Under the pieces are notes generated by a model. It was not told where the DNA came from and ran no database searches. It worked only from the letters and a program-made list of their open reading frames with translations. This document shows positions 8,871 to 17,274 of a stretch of DNA of 64,000 nt, piece after piece. Every line of letters starts with the position of its first letter. Positions within the stretch are counted from its first letter, which is position 1. The DNA comes from Mucilaginibacter rubeus (GTDB lineage Bacteria; Bacteroidota; Bacteroidia; Sphingobacteriales; Sphingobacteriaceae): positions 6,820,001-6,884,000 of the forward strand of contig NZ_CP043450.1 of NCBI RefSeq assembly GCF_003286415.2, given 5' to 3'. The translations under genes were made by a program, and so were the position numbers.

Positions 8871-11744
8871 CTATAAGATGATGGTCAGGCCTCCGCCAAA
8901 ACCATATTGGTTGTCGTAACTTGCCGAAACAGCGAAGTTTTTGGTAAGGATATAACGCGTATCGACCTGGAACTCATTATCTGTATTATAGGATGACCCC
9001 ATGTACAGTCTCTTGGTCAACGGTATATCCTCCCGGCTGATCGTGAAGCGAAACTGCCCTTTGCTACTGATACGCGCATCTGTTTGTAAGAAAAGCGGAA
9101 GAAGGTAGCGCACACCGGCAACTGCGCTGTTATCCCCGTTACGACGAAACAGCCTACCTTTTTCTGTCTGCTCGAAGTTGCCGCCTACATAAGCAGCCAA
9201 ATACTGGTTATTATCCAGATACCGCTGGAAACGCGGGTCAATTTCGTACCGTCCATCGTAGCTGAACCTGTAATTAGCGTTGAATTCATAACGGGTGTTC
9301 GATATGAAAATAGACCCTACACTTGTTTGCGAATGAAAAGAGGCCATACCCCAGGTATACCAGCGGCGGTCGTCTTTTAACAAGGGGTTATTTTTCTGAT
9401 AGGGGGCAACCTCGTGGTTGCTTGGGTTATCTTCATAACGGACCACCCTGGCCATGCCGGACATCATATGGTATAAGGTATGACAGTGAAAAAACCAATC
9501 ATGCGCTTCATCCGCTAAAAATTCAATGGTTTTTACCTGCATAGGCTCAATACTGACGGTATGCTTTAGCGGCGCAGAATCGCCCTTGGCGTTTAAAACC
9601 CGGAAAAAGTGCCCATGCAGGTGCATAGGATGCTCCATCATCGTGGTATTATGTAGAACAAACCTTACGATCTCACCTTTTCTGATCAATAATTTGTCTG
9701 CTTCCGATAAAGCCTTATTGTTGATCAACCACGTGTAACGGATCATACTTCCGGTCAGATATAAATGGTACGTTCTTACCGTATGAGAGCCTTCTATTAC
9801 AGTTGAACTATTTGCCTGAAGCATATCGTAGGTCAGTATCTTCCCTTCACCACCTAATCCCAGCAACATGGAACCGCCCGGCCCCATCTTCGTGCCTTTG
9901 CCGTCATCAGTCATATTCATGCTTCCCATGCCCCCCATACCCATTTCGCCCATATCCATCTTACCCATGTCTTTCTGCTGGTCACCCATATCGGGTTTCA
10001 TTCCTTTCACGGGCATTTTTTTTGTTTTATTGCCAGCCATGTTTTTCATGCTTGAGTCGCCCTTCATGTCAATTCCATTCATCTTCATTTCACTTTTATC
10101 AGGCGTAGGCTTATCTGCTTTTTTATCCATTTTCATATCACCCATATCCATGCCGTCCATTTTCATTTCGCCGGTACTCTTGCTGAACTGCAGGCCGTCA
10201 TTTTTTACTTTTGAGCTGGGCACTGAATTCATAGGCATATTCATCTGGCTCATCATCCGGTTGAAGGTGTGGGTTAGTTTATAATAGGGTACGGGAGGAA
10301 TGTCTTTAACTTTAACTTCAGCACCAGACCCTAACCAAGCCGATACTTTCCCTGATACGTCCTGATAGGTCGCGCGGAATTCGTATTTGCCTTTTAAGGG
10401 TATTTTGACAAGTACATCATAGGTTTCTGCTGTTCCGATCAGTATCTTGTCAACCGTCACAGGTTTTACTTCCAGGCCATCCGCCGCGACAACCGTCATT
10501 TGACTTCCCGCATAGTTCAACCAAAAATAACTGGATGAGGAACCATTAATGATCCGTAGTCTAACCGTCTCACCCGGTTTAAATTTGGACAGTTGCTGAT
10601 CCGTGTAGCCATTAACCAGGAACCGGTCGTATTTGACATCCGCCAGATCCATTGCCGGCATACGCATCCAGTCCAGTTTTAGTTTGTCGCCCAGGTAACC
10701 TTTTGAGATCGCTCCGCCATAACTGAGAACGCTTCCTTTCTGAATGGAGAACCAGTCGGTTCCCCGCTTTAACATCCTTTGCACTTCTTTCGGTTTATAA
10801 TCCGTCCAGTCGGAAAAAAGCATCACCTGTTCGGGGTAATCTTTGCTTTTTATTTGAGGATGTATTACAATGGAGCCATAAAGGCCGGACTGTTCGTCCA
10901 AATCTGTATGGGAGTGATACCAGAATGTTCCGGTTTGCCGGAGAGGTATAATAAAGGTATGGGTGGAATCCGGCATGATTGGCACAGTGGTGAGATAAGG
11001 AACGCCGTCGTACTGATTGGGTACTAAAACACCATGCCAGTGAATAGACGTTTCCGTTTTCATCCGGTTGTGAACACGGATATATGCTGTGTCTCCTTCC
11101 GTAAACGAAAGCGTAGGGCCTGGTATATGGCCGTTTATCGCCATCGCTTTTACCGGTTTTCCGGTATAATTTGCAATGGTATCCGTTATAAAGAGGTCAT
11201 AGTTTACCCGTTTTCCGGCATGAATATAATGATCATTCAGGGTAGAGGAGGTACTGCCTATGGTGTCCTTTCCCTGTTTAGTCATCCCTTTCATATGCAT
11301 ACCCGGCATCCCTTCGCTCATTTTCATTTGATCTTTCATATCCATATGCTTCATACCGGTATCTTGCATGTTCATTCCAGGCATTGCAGTCTTTTCCTTC
11401 ATATTCATTCCGGGCATCGTATTTTGTCCCGACATATCCATTCCGGGCATACTTTTCTTACTCATTTTCATTCCAGGCATTGCATTACTTCTTTTTTTAA
11501 CGCCAGAAGCCTTAGCTGAACTGCCATCCATTTTCATCCCTGGCATTCCTGAGGTGTTTTTTGAGGGCATATGATGAGCAGCCGGAGTCGACTTGTTAGG
11601 TTTCTTCGTAACTTTCTTGGAGGCAGGCATCGGCATTTTCATGTGCATGGTGGTATCGGTCATGCGCATTTTTTTCTGCTGACAACTGGCTGAATGACTA
11701 AATCCAAGCAGACAGATGATTAATAGGTTAATGGTGATTTTCAT
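8871..11744 (-). CDS. copA: CopA-type multicopper oxidase with Met-rich insertions and CopB-like C-terminal barrel segment
   Basis: A 957-aa exported protein; the start at 11744 gives a proper signal peptide (MKITINLLIICLLG), and an ATG at 11789 would overlap the AraC gene. Residues about 45-150 hold six or more MPGM-type repeats. The cupredoxin domains carry all copper motifs: IHWHG, FWYHSHTD, HPMHLHGHF and WFFHCHTLYHMMSGM. A second long Met/Asp/Lys-rich insertion separates domains 2 and 3. About 140 residues after the oxidase are rich in alternating aromatic/polar strands (YVGGNFEQ, VAGVRYLLP, GFGGGLTIIL) and resemble the CopB-type outer-membrane barrel. Copper(I) oxidation and sequestration is the known family role. 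Here copA means the pco/cop oxidase, not the ATPase. Confidence 0.9.
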   Translation of the reverse strand: MKITINLLIICLLGFSHSASCQQKKMRMTDTTMHMKMPMPASKKVTKKPNKSTPAAHHMPSKNTSGMPGMKMDGSSAKASGVKKRSNAMPGMKMSKKSMPGMDMSGQNTMPGMNMKEKTAMPGMNMQDTGMKHMDMKDQMKMSEGMPGMHMKGMTKQGKDTIGSTSSTLNDHYIHAGKRVNYDLFITDTIANYTGKPVKAMAINGHIPGPTLSFTEGDTAYIRVHNRMKTETSIHWHGVLVPNQYDGVPYLTTVPIMPDSTHTFIIPLRQTGTFWYHSHTDLDEQSGLYGSIVIHPQIKSKDYPEQVMLFSDWTDYKPKEVQRMLKRGTDWFSIQKGSVLSYGGAISKGYLGDKLKLDWMRMPAMDLADVKYDRFLVNGYTDQQLSKFKPGETVRLRIINGSSSSYFWLNYAGSQMTVVAADGLEVKPVTVDKILIGTAETYDVLVKIPLKGKYEFRATYQDVSGKVSAWLGSGAEVKVKDIPPVPYYKLTHTFNRMMSQMNMPMNSVPSSKVKNDGLQFSKSTGEMKMDGMDMGDMKMDKKADKPTPDKSEMKMNGIDMKGDSSMKNMAGNKTKKMPVKGMKPDMGDQQKDMGKMDMGEMGMGGMGSMNMTDDGKGTKMGPGGSMLLGLGGEGKILTYDMLQANSSTVIEGSHTVRTYHLYLTGSMIRYTWLINNKALSEADKLLIRKGEIVRFVLHNTTMMEHPMHLHGHFFRVLNAKGDSAPLKHTVSIEPMQVKTIEFLADEAHDWFFHCHTLYHMMSGMARVVRYEDNPSNHEVAPYQKNNPLLKDDRRWYTWGMASFHSQTSVGSIFISNTRYEFNANYRFSYDGRYEIDPRFQRYLDNNQYLAAYVGGNFEQTEKGRLFRRNGDNSAVAGVRYLLPLFLQTDARISSKGQFRFTISREDIPLTKRLYMGSSYNTDNEFQVDTRYILTKNFAVSASYDNQYGFGGGLTIIL

Positions 11745-11751
11745 GATGGTA

Positions 11752-12315
11752 TTAAATTTTATCCAGTGGTTTCCTGTCATTTTTATCAATTGATTTATAC
11801 TGACTGGGAGTCAAACCGGTAATGCTTTTAAATTGATTAGACAAATGTGCATTGCTGCTATAACCCATCATATGAGCTATTTCATTCATATTCAGCTCAC
11901 CATATTGCAGTAGTTCCTTCACCTTCGCTATCTTTTGCTGTATAATAAACTTTTCAATGGTTACATCCTCGTGATCGGAGAATACACGGCTCAGATAAGA
12001 ATAATCCATTTGCAGGGTTTCGGCAAGTATACTGCTGAGGGTTTGATAAACGCCGGTCAGGTCTGAATGGTGGACCAGCTTGATAACGGTGTTTTTAATT
12101 TTTTCTACCAGTTGGTCACGTTCCTTATCGATGATTTCAAAGCCCAGTATTTTTAATGAGGAGGCGATCTGTTGCATCTGTTCCTCATTTGGTTCGGGGT
12201 GAAATTGAACCTCGCCAAGGCTGATGTCAGAGACCAGAAAATTGTGATTATCTATTTGTTGTTTGACGACCATAATACAACGGTCGCAAACCATATTTTT
12301 TATATGAAGGATCAT
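11752..12315 (-). CDS. AraC-family regulator with N-terminal HMA-like metal-sensing domain
   Basis: A 187-aa protein. The first about 65 residues form a small ferredoxin-like domain with a CxxC site (NMVCDRCIMVV, residues 7-17). The C-terminal half is an AraC helix-turn-helix pair ending in MNEIAHMMGYSSNAHLSNQF and GLTPSQYK. This layout is common beside copper ATPases in Bacteroidota. It is the best candidate to bind the 21-bp-spaced repeats at 1026-1057 and 15427-15458, sensing Cu(I) through the Cys pair. The gene lies 7 bases upstream of the oxidase start and is probably cotranscribed with it. Regulator identity is firm; its target sites are inferred. Confidence 0.9.
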   Translation of the reverse strand: MILHIKNMVCDRCIMVVKQQIDNHNFLVSDISLGEVQFHPEPNEEQMQQIASSLKILGFEIIDKERDQLVEKIKNTVIKLVHHSDLTGVYQTLSSILAETLQMDYSYLSRVFSDHEDVTIEKFIIQQKIAKVKELLQYGELNMNEIAHMMGYSSNAHLSNQFKSITGLTPSQYKSIDKNDRKPLDKI

Positions 12316-12381
12316 GTTCGAGTTTCAAGCGGTTAACGATTAAACATTAAAATACCATCCGCGGGGTGCGGCAGCTTGAAC

Positions 12382-12813
12382 TCAAATGAGGATAGAACGA
12401 TTTAAAATATATATAAATGGCTTTGAGGCATCAGGTGGTGCTTTAGCTATAGGCCATTTGAATTGCTCAGTAGTAGCTCGCACAACGCAATCCTGAAAAT
12501 ATATAATCTGATGAAGTTGAACTTTAAATACCTCTAACTGCAATTCCGTTGATCCATTAACATTTTCCTTGACCATCGACAAGTTTTGCTGGTTGCAGCA
12601 AGTGCAATGCTGACTTTTTATTTGAGAAGGGGAATCTCCCGAAGGCTCGTCACAGCAATGATCATCGTCACAAGAATCTGTTTTGGACAATGCGGAACCA
12701 TGGTTAATATAACCGGGGCCGGCATCGGTACAGCAATGAAAAAAGCAGGCTGATACCCCTGATGTTAACATCAGGTATAAGGCCGCCAAAATCAATGCAC
12801 TAAACTTTTTCAT
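12382..12813 (-). CDS. exported Cys/His-rich small protein, metal-related
   Basis: A 143-aa protein with a signal peptide followed by clustered Cys and His: ACFFHCCTDAG (about 22-32), CDDDHCCDEP (about 49-58) and HCTCCNQQN. It resembles the small HYR-like or DUF2946-like exported proteins that often precede metal-efflux genes, but no family is certain. The Cys/His spacing suggests periplasmic metal binding. It is the first gene of the second copper run, 66 bases before the AraC gene, and lies just downstream of the terminator at 12874-12901. Confidence 0.78.
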   Translation of the reverse strand: MKKFSALILAALYLMLTSGVSACFFHCCTDAGPGYINHGSALSKTDSCDDDHCCDEPSGDSPSQIKSQHCTCCNQQNLSMVKENVNGSTELQLEVFKVQLHQIIYFQDCVVRATTEQFKWPIAKAPPDASKPFIYILNRSILI

Positions 12814-12873
12814 TATTATTACTACACAAAAAAGTTACAATTGTTCTTGACTAAATATTTTTCTTTAAAATTA

Positions 12874-12901
12874 AAATCCTGCTGGCATCGCAGCAGGATT
12901 T
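12874..12901 (-). terminator. rho-independent-type terminator after the CopZ-like gene
   Basis: A perfect 11-bp stem: AAATCCTGCTG (12874-12884) pairs with CAGCAGGATTT (12891-12901) across a 6-base loop. On the minus strand the stem is followed by TTTAATTTTAAAG, a T-rich tail. It lies 16 bases beyond the stop of the gene at 12917 and separates the ATPase/chaperone unit from the oxidase unit. Confidence 0.85.
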
Positions 12902-12916
12902 CTGTCTACACCTTTG

Positions 12917-13129
12917 CTAATCAATTCTTTGTGCAAAATAGCCTTTTGCCGTCACACTTTCGATGATCTGTTCGGCAGTTAAACCCTCTGCCTGTACGGT
13001 AAGTACCTTATCGCGATTAGCGGTATCTACCTCCCACTTATCTATACCCTTTAAATTGTCCAATGATGGGGTTACAGATGCTATGCAGCCACCGCAGTTA
13101 ATATTGGTTTTGAATTTGAACGTTTCCAT
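12917..13129 (-). CDS. copZ: CopZ-like copper chaperone (HMA domain)
   Basis: A 70-aa single heavy-metal-associated domain with metal site NCGGCIASV (residues about 11-19), a ferredoxin-like length and a typical ending (SVTAKGYFAQ). Such chaperones carry Cu(I) to the ATPase. GGC replaces the more common TCxxC first position, which is still a CxxC site. It is 15 bases downstream of the CopA ATPase gene, in the same direction, and is followed by a terminator, so the two form one unit. Confidence 0.88.
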   Translation of the reverse strand: METFKFKTNINCGGCIASVTPSLDNLKGIDKWEVDTANRDKVLTVQAEGLTAEQIIESVTAKGYFAQRID

Positions 13130-13144
13130 GTTATTTGATTTATA

Positions 13145-15376
13145 TTAAATGTTAATTTTTGATAATTTCAGCCGGAGGCTATTGCTCACCACCGATACGG
13201 AGCTTAGTGCCATAGCCGCCCCGGCGATCATCGGATTCAATAAAAATCCGTTGATAGGATACAACAGTCCGGCCGCAATAGGTATGCCGATCAGGTTATA
13301 AACAAATGCCCAAAACAAATTTTGTCTTATCGTACGAACCGTTAACCGTGAAAGCTTTATCGCTTTAGCGATTTGCGTAAGGTCGGGGGATATCAACGTG
13401 ATCTTCGCAACATCCATTGCGATATCTGAACCCTGCCCCATCGCGATGGAAAGGTTAGCCTGGGCCAGTGCCTGGCTGTCATTGATACCATCGCCAACCA
13501 TAGCTACGACCTTTCCCTTGGCTTGCAATTGTTTAACAAAGTCTGCCTTATCTGAAGGTAATGCTTCTGCTATGACCTGATCGATCCCTGCTACAGCTGC
13601 AATGTTATTCGCCGCTTGCCGGTTGTCGCCCGTAACCATGTAAACTTCGATGCCTTGTTTTTTCAAATCTTCTACCGCCTGCGCGGAATTGCTTTTTAAC
13701 TTGTCCTGTATACCGATGATACCTAAGACCGATGTATGGTCTGCAAAATAGATAACGGTCTTCGAGGCATTCTGCCACAAATCCTGCTGCTTTTTCAGAT
13801 CATCCGGTATTTGGATGTTAATGCTGTTAACCAGCTTGGGGCTCCCGGCCAAATAAGGCTTTCCATCCTGCAAGCCTTCTACTCCGCGTCCGGTAAGGCT
13901 TTTAAAATAAGCTAAGGGAACAGGTTTTACGTCCATCTCTTTGAGGTATTCAACTACAGCCGCTCCCAAAGGGTGTTCTGATTCTTGCTCTAAGGACAGC
14001 AAAATTCCTGCAAGAAATGACCTGTTCTCTTCCGCCGGTTTTGTCCAGACCAGATCTGTTACTTTTGGTTTGCCCTCTGTTAATGTTCCGGTTTTATCGA
14101 GAACAACAGCGTTCACACGGTAGCCAAGTTCCAGGGCTTCAGCATCTTTAACAAGGATGCCGTTTTCAGCTCCTTTACCGATCCCGACCATAACAGCGGT
14201 AGGTGTTGCCAGCCCTAAAGCGCAGGGGCAGGCGATCACCATCACCGTTACCATAGCTAACAGGCCCTGGGTGAGGGCGTGCTGCCCGCCGAACAAAAGC
14301 CATGCTCCGAAACTCAGCAGCGCAATTAACATGACAACCGGTACAAACACGCCGGCAATTTTATCGACAAGTTTTTGAACCGGGGCTTTTGAACCTTGCG
14401 CCTCCTGAACCAATTGAATGATCTGGGCCAACATCGTTGCGCTTCCCACTTTTTCGGCCGTAAAGCGAAAACTGCCTTTTTGGTTTATTGTTCCGGCAAA
14501 TACCTTATCACCTGCTTTTTTTTCAACCGGGACAGGCTCACCGCTGATCATACTTTCATCAACAAAAGAGCTCCCTTCAAATAAGATGCCGTCAACGGGG
14601 ATCTTTTCACCTGGGCGAACCAGCAAACGGTTACCTACCTGAACTTCTGCAATCGGCGTTTCTATTTCTCCCTTGTCAGTGATGAATAAAACAGTTTTTG
14701 GTTGCAACCCGATCAATTTTTTGATAGCAGAAGAGGTATTAGACTTTGCCCGCTCTTCCAGAAGCTTGCCCAGCATAATAAAGACGATCACTACGGCAGC
14801 AGCTTCAAAATAAACGTGCGGCATCAGTCCCTGCCGATACCAGAATTCGGGATATACGGTATTAAAAAAGCTAAATGCAAAAGCGATTCCCGTGCTCATC
14901 GCGACAAGCGTATCCATATTTGCTCTGCCGTGACGGGCCTGTTTCCAGGCATTGATAAAAAAACTCCGGCCTGCAACGAATAATACGGGTGCAGTCAGGA
15001 TCAGCATGATGTAATTTCCATACGGAAAATTCATGAAAAACATCCCGATCAATACAACCGGAACCGTTAATGTCCCGGCCCAAATGATATTCTTCTTTAA
15101 TTTATTCAATTGACTTTGCTGGGCTTCTGCTTGTTTTTCCCGCCCGTTCACCGTATCAATGATTAAATCATACCCAACAGATTGTACAGCTTGTTGCAAG
15201 CTAAAGGGTTGTACTAAAGCCGGATGAAAGGCTACTTTTACCGACTGTGTAGCATAATTAACTTCCGCCTTTTCTACACCTTCCTGTGCATTGATCATTG
15301 ATTCTACACTCGCTGCACATCCGGCGCAGGTCATGCCGGTCACAGGAAAAGTAAGTGTTTGGGTTGCTGCTGTCAT
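13145..15376 (-). CDS. copA: copper-translocating P1B-type ATPase
   Basis: A 743-aa inner-membrane pump. One N-terminal HMA domain has GMTCAGCAAS (14-23). The membrane metal site CPC is at 383-385, the actuator loop is MISGEP (276-281), the phosphorylation motif is DKTGT (427-431) and the hinge is GDGINDS. TM8 has MALSSVSVVSNSLRL, the P1B-1 signature for Cu(I)/Ag(I). It exports Cu(I) from the cytosol at the cost of ATP. The gene is preceded by the direct-repeat operator at 15427-15458 and followed by the chaperone gene. This is the best-supported call in the copper region. Confidence 0.95.
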   Translation of the reverse strand: MTAATQTLTFPVTGMTCAGCAASVESMINAQEGVEKAEVNYATQSVKVAFHPALVQPFSLQQAVQSVGYDLIIDTVNGREKQAEAQQSQLNKLKKNIIWAGTLTVPVVLIGMFFMNFPYGNYIMLILTAPVLFVAGRSFFINAWKQARHGRANMDTLVAMSTGIAFAFSFFNTVYPEFWYRQGLMPHVYFEAAAVVIVFIMLGKLLEERAKSNTSSAIKKLIGLQPKTVLFITDKGEIETPIAEVQVGNRLLVRPGEKIPVDGILFEGSSFVDESMISGEPVPVEKKAGDKVFAGTINQKGSFRFTAEKVGSATMLAQIIQLVQEAQGSKAPVQKLVDKIAGVFVPVVMLIALLSFGAWLLFGGQHALTQGLLAMVTVMVIACPCALGLATPTAVMVGIGKGAENGILVKDAEALELGYRVNAVVLDKTGTLTEGKPKVTDLVWTKPAEENRSFLAGILLSLEQESEHPLGAAVVEYLKEMDVKPVPLAYFKSLTGRGVEGLQDGKPYLAGSPKLVNSINIQIPDDLKKQQDLWQNASKTVIYFADHTSVLGIIGIQDKLKSNSAQAVEDLKKQGIEVYMVTGDNRQAANNIAAVAGIDQVIAEALPSDKADFVKQLQAKGKVVAMVGDGINDSQALAQANLSIAMGQGSDIAMDVAKITLISPDLTQIAKAIKLSRLTVRTIRQNLFWAFVYNLIGIPIAAGLLYPINGFLLNPMIAGAAMALSSVSVVSNSLRLKLSKINI

Positions 15377-15426
15377 TCTTGAATTAAATATATGGTTACA
15401 AAATTACGCCTCATTCTTTTATGACT

Positions 15427-15458
15427 ATTACATAATTCGGGGAAAGAATTACATAATT
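15427..15458 (-). promoter_or_regulatory. direct-repeat operator upstream of the CopA ATPase
   Basis: ATTACATAATT occurs at 15427-15437 and again at 15448-15458, 21 bp apart start to start and 51-82 bases before the ATPase ATG. The element nearly duplicates 1026-1057. The spacing suits an AraC-type activator contacting two half-sites on one DNA face. See the regulator at 11752-12315. The repeat is visible; the regulator is inferred. Confidence 0.72.
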
Positions 15459-15534
15459 TGTTAGGTACAACTCAATACTTATGTCATACCGCAATAAAGT
15501 GATGATCGGTGGAGTCTCGCCATGATCGGTACTG

Positions 15535-15702
15535 TTAATGCAAATGCGTATGGAATGCCGCCCATAAAACAGCAATAATACCCGCCAGGCTTAGCAAGAA
15601 CACAAGCGTATAGATAATCTCTTTAAATATTCTGCCGGCTGTCCAGGGCTTTTTCTTTTTAGGAGCCGACTTTTTAATTCTTTGCTTTTCTGGAATTGGC
15701 AT
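15535..15702 (-). CDS. small Lys-rich single-pass membrane protein (55 aa)
   Basis: The frame starts MPIPEKQRIKK at 15702 and stops at 15535. A very basic N-terminus with KKKKPW near residues 15-20 precedes one hydrophobic helix (about residues 29-49), and the protein ends in a His-rich tail (FHTHLH). The layout parallels the 63-aa protein at 26225-26416: Lys run, Trp, one helix, His near the end, next to metal genes. It lies upstream of the ATPase operator on the same strand. No family was recognised; coding status is supported by the composition and the parallel case. Confidence 0.6.
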   Translation of the reverse strand: MPIPEKQRIKKSAPKKKKPWTAGRIFKEIIYTLVFLLSLAGIIAVLWAAFHTHLH

Positions 15703-15733
15703 AGACAATAATTAAACTGGTAGTAATCTAAAT

Positions 15734-15772
15734 GTCGGGCATTAGCTTTTAAGCCAAAAGCTGATGCCCGAC
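15734..15772 (-). terminator. long hairpin between the DUF305-like gene and the small membrane gene
   Basis: A 17-bp stem with one G-T-type mismatch: 15734-15750 pairs with 15756-15772 across a 5-base loop (AAGCC). It begins 36 bases after the stop at 15808 and ends 32 bases before the ATG at 15702. It most likely terminates the upstream minus-strand unit. Confidence 0.75.
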
Positions 15773-15807
15773 GATGTTCTTGTCTGTTACTCACGAATGA
15801 TACGCCA

Positions 15808-16470
15808 TTAGAAATGTTCCAGTCTGTTTATGGCAGGCCTGCCGCTACGATGATAATAGCCTGATAATTCACCCATCTCCGCACGTAAATGCTTCCTGAT
15901 CTTTTTGGCAAACGACCGCAGTTCCTTATCATTCCCATACTTCGATAATACCCTAATCATTTTTAAGCCTTGCTGATCGAGGTCGATCAGCAGCAGCACA
16001 AATTCCTCGTCGGTTGTTGGCCTGCTTGCGAAAGTCAGTTTTTTATGCTGGGGAAATGAAGCTATTTGGCGGCCTATGCAGCCGTCTTTATGTAAGGGAT
16101 CGTAATTTTCCGGCAGATTCCCCTTGACCAGGAATTTATTTAATTCTAAAGTTTCATGGATTCGGACAGCAATCATTTTCCTGACATTCCGGACCAACCG
16201 GTCATTTTTTCCCTTTTGCATCTCCAGCATCTCCAACTCCACAGCACCAAGATTGATTACGATAATGGACATGACGATATCCCGGTCAGTATTGCCCGTC
16301 ATGAGCAGCTGACCGAGTTGGATATTCATCTTATCAATAATACTGTTGAAACTTACCGTGGTATCGGGATTAACGAAACCCGCCGAAACGTAGCTATTCC
16401 TGCCATGACCATGAACGGTCACAGCATAAAATAGAAACAACGCAAAAAGTCCAGGTGTTTTGTGCATCAT
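15808..16470 (-). CDS. degenerate DUF305 paralogue lacking the His-His copper ligands
   Basis: A 220-aa exported protein with the same length, spacing and helix pattern as the DUF305 genes at 7507 and 8155. GAVELEMLEMQKG corresponds to GAINMAKVELQDG, and NYDPLHKDG corresponds to NYDPMNKSAG. The diagnostic His-His positions are replaced (IIVINLGAVEL; LIDLDQQGLKM) and Met-rich linkers are gone. The fold may be kept, but copper binding through the family ligands is unlikely. It lies upstream of the ATPase unit, after a DUF2231 gene in the same direction. It could be a structural partner or a drifting copy. Confidence 0.72.
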   Translation of the reverse strand: MMHKTPGLFALFLFYAVTVHGHGRNSYVSAGFVNPDTTVSFNSIIDKMNIQLGQLLMTGNTDRDIVMSIIVINLGAVELEMLEMQKGKNDRLVRNVRKMIAVRIHETLELNKFLVKGNLPENYDPLHKDGCIGRQIASFPQHKKLTFASRPTTDEEFVLLLIDLDQQGLKMIRVLSKYGNDKELRSFAKKIRKHLRAEMGELSGYYHRSGRPAINRLEHF

Positions 16471-16521
16471 GGGGATTGATCTTTAGTTGGCTACATTCTG
16501 CCTGATTACCGGGCAAGCCCA

Positions 16522-17052
16522 TTATTTCATGGTAGAATCCATTTTCATGAGGCTATCTGGTTTGCCGGGTTTAGCATGCTCCTTACCCATATCATCCTCT
16601 TTCATCAAATATCTGCCCATAGGCCCTACGCCGGCGATGTGCGTTAACCGTGCGCCGTGATGACCGGTAATTGATAAACAGATAGCAGCAAGAGTAGCCG
16701 ATACCAAAACAACGGTATTATATGACCTGGAATAAAATTTTGCAAAAACGCCTATTGCCTTTAAAAGCAACGTGATGCCTGATAACCATAGTGTATACCT
16801 TGCATACTTCTCATGCGCTGCAAATATTGCCATAGCGGCCTTAGGCGTATTATCCGCCGGGTCAGCATGGAACAAAGTGCTGGCCGCTAATGCGGAAAGA
16901 AAAGCTGCGGCCATGATCGCCAATGTAGCCCACCTGATTTGATGCCATTGAGGTTTGGCTACAATTATGATCTGGAAGGCAAATGCCATTAAAATCAATA
17001 CAATTGGAAAATGTATAATTAACGGGTGTAAAGAGGGAAATCCTGAAAACAT
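16522..17052 (-). CDS. DUF2231-type membrane protein
   Basis: A 176-aa protein from the ATG at 17052 (MFSGFPSLHPLIIHFP). The LHPLIIHFPIVLI opening is the DUF2231 hallmark. About four membrane helices follow, with HADPADN, HEKYA and TGHHGARLTH in loops. The C-terminal tail is Met/Lys/His-rich (LMKEDDMGKEHAKPG, LMKMDSTMK). DUF2231 proteins are inner-membrane proteins of unknown role, often near metal genes and cytochromes; the Met tail fits this copper setting. An upstream in-frame ATG at 17139 adds 29 residues without family match. Confidence 0.82.
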   Translation of the reverse strand: MFSGFPSLHPLIIHFPIVLILMAFAFQIIIVAKPQWHQIRWATLAIMAAAFLSALAASTLFHADPADNTPKAAMAIFAAHEKYARYTLWLSGITLLLKAIGVFAKFYSRSYNTVVLVSATLAAICLSITGHHGARLTHIAGVGPMGRYLMKEDDMGKEHAKPGKPDSLMKMDSTMK

Positions 17053-17274
17053 AGTCTTAATATTAAAGATTTGATATTTTGACCGGTACAAAGCGATACC
17101 GAATTCCATAATAAACAAGCGAGGCATCGCTAAATGCAATGGTGCTTACCGATGACCTTTTTCCTGGCATTCAACAAACATTAACTGAGACCTGATGGAC
17201 AGTAAAATGGCCAAAAACAGTCACGCGTCAATTATTCTTCGAATGATGAAAAGGAGAAAAAATATTGGAATTGA

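Noticed and set aside
9868..10284. 138-codon plus-strand frame inside the multicopper oxidase gene
   Set aside because: Antisense shadow of the Met-rich coding repeats; Pro/Ile/Phe-rich composition is the complement of Met and Asp codons.
11034..11519. 161-codon plus-strand frame with His/Phe repeats
   Set aside because: Shadow of the MPGM repeat block of the oxidase on the other strand, not an independent repeat protein.
15591..15794. 67-codon minus-strand frame overlapping the 55-aa membrane gene
   Set aside because: The frame that gives a basic N-terminus and a clean membrane helix (15535-15702) is better; this one crosses the hairpin at 15734-15772.
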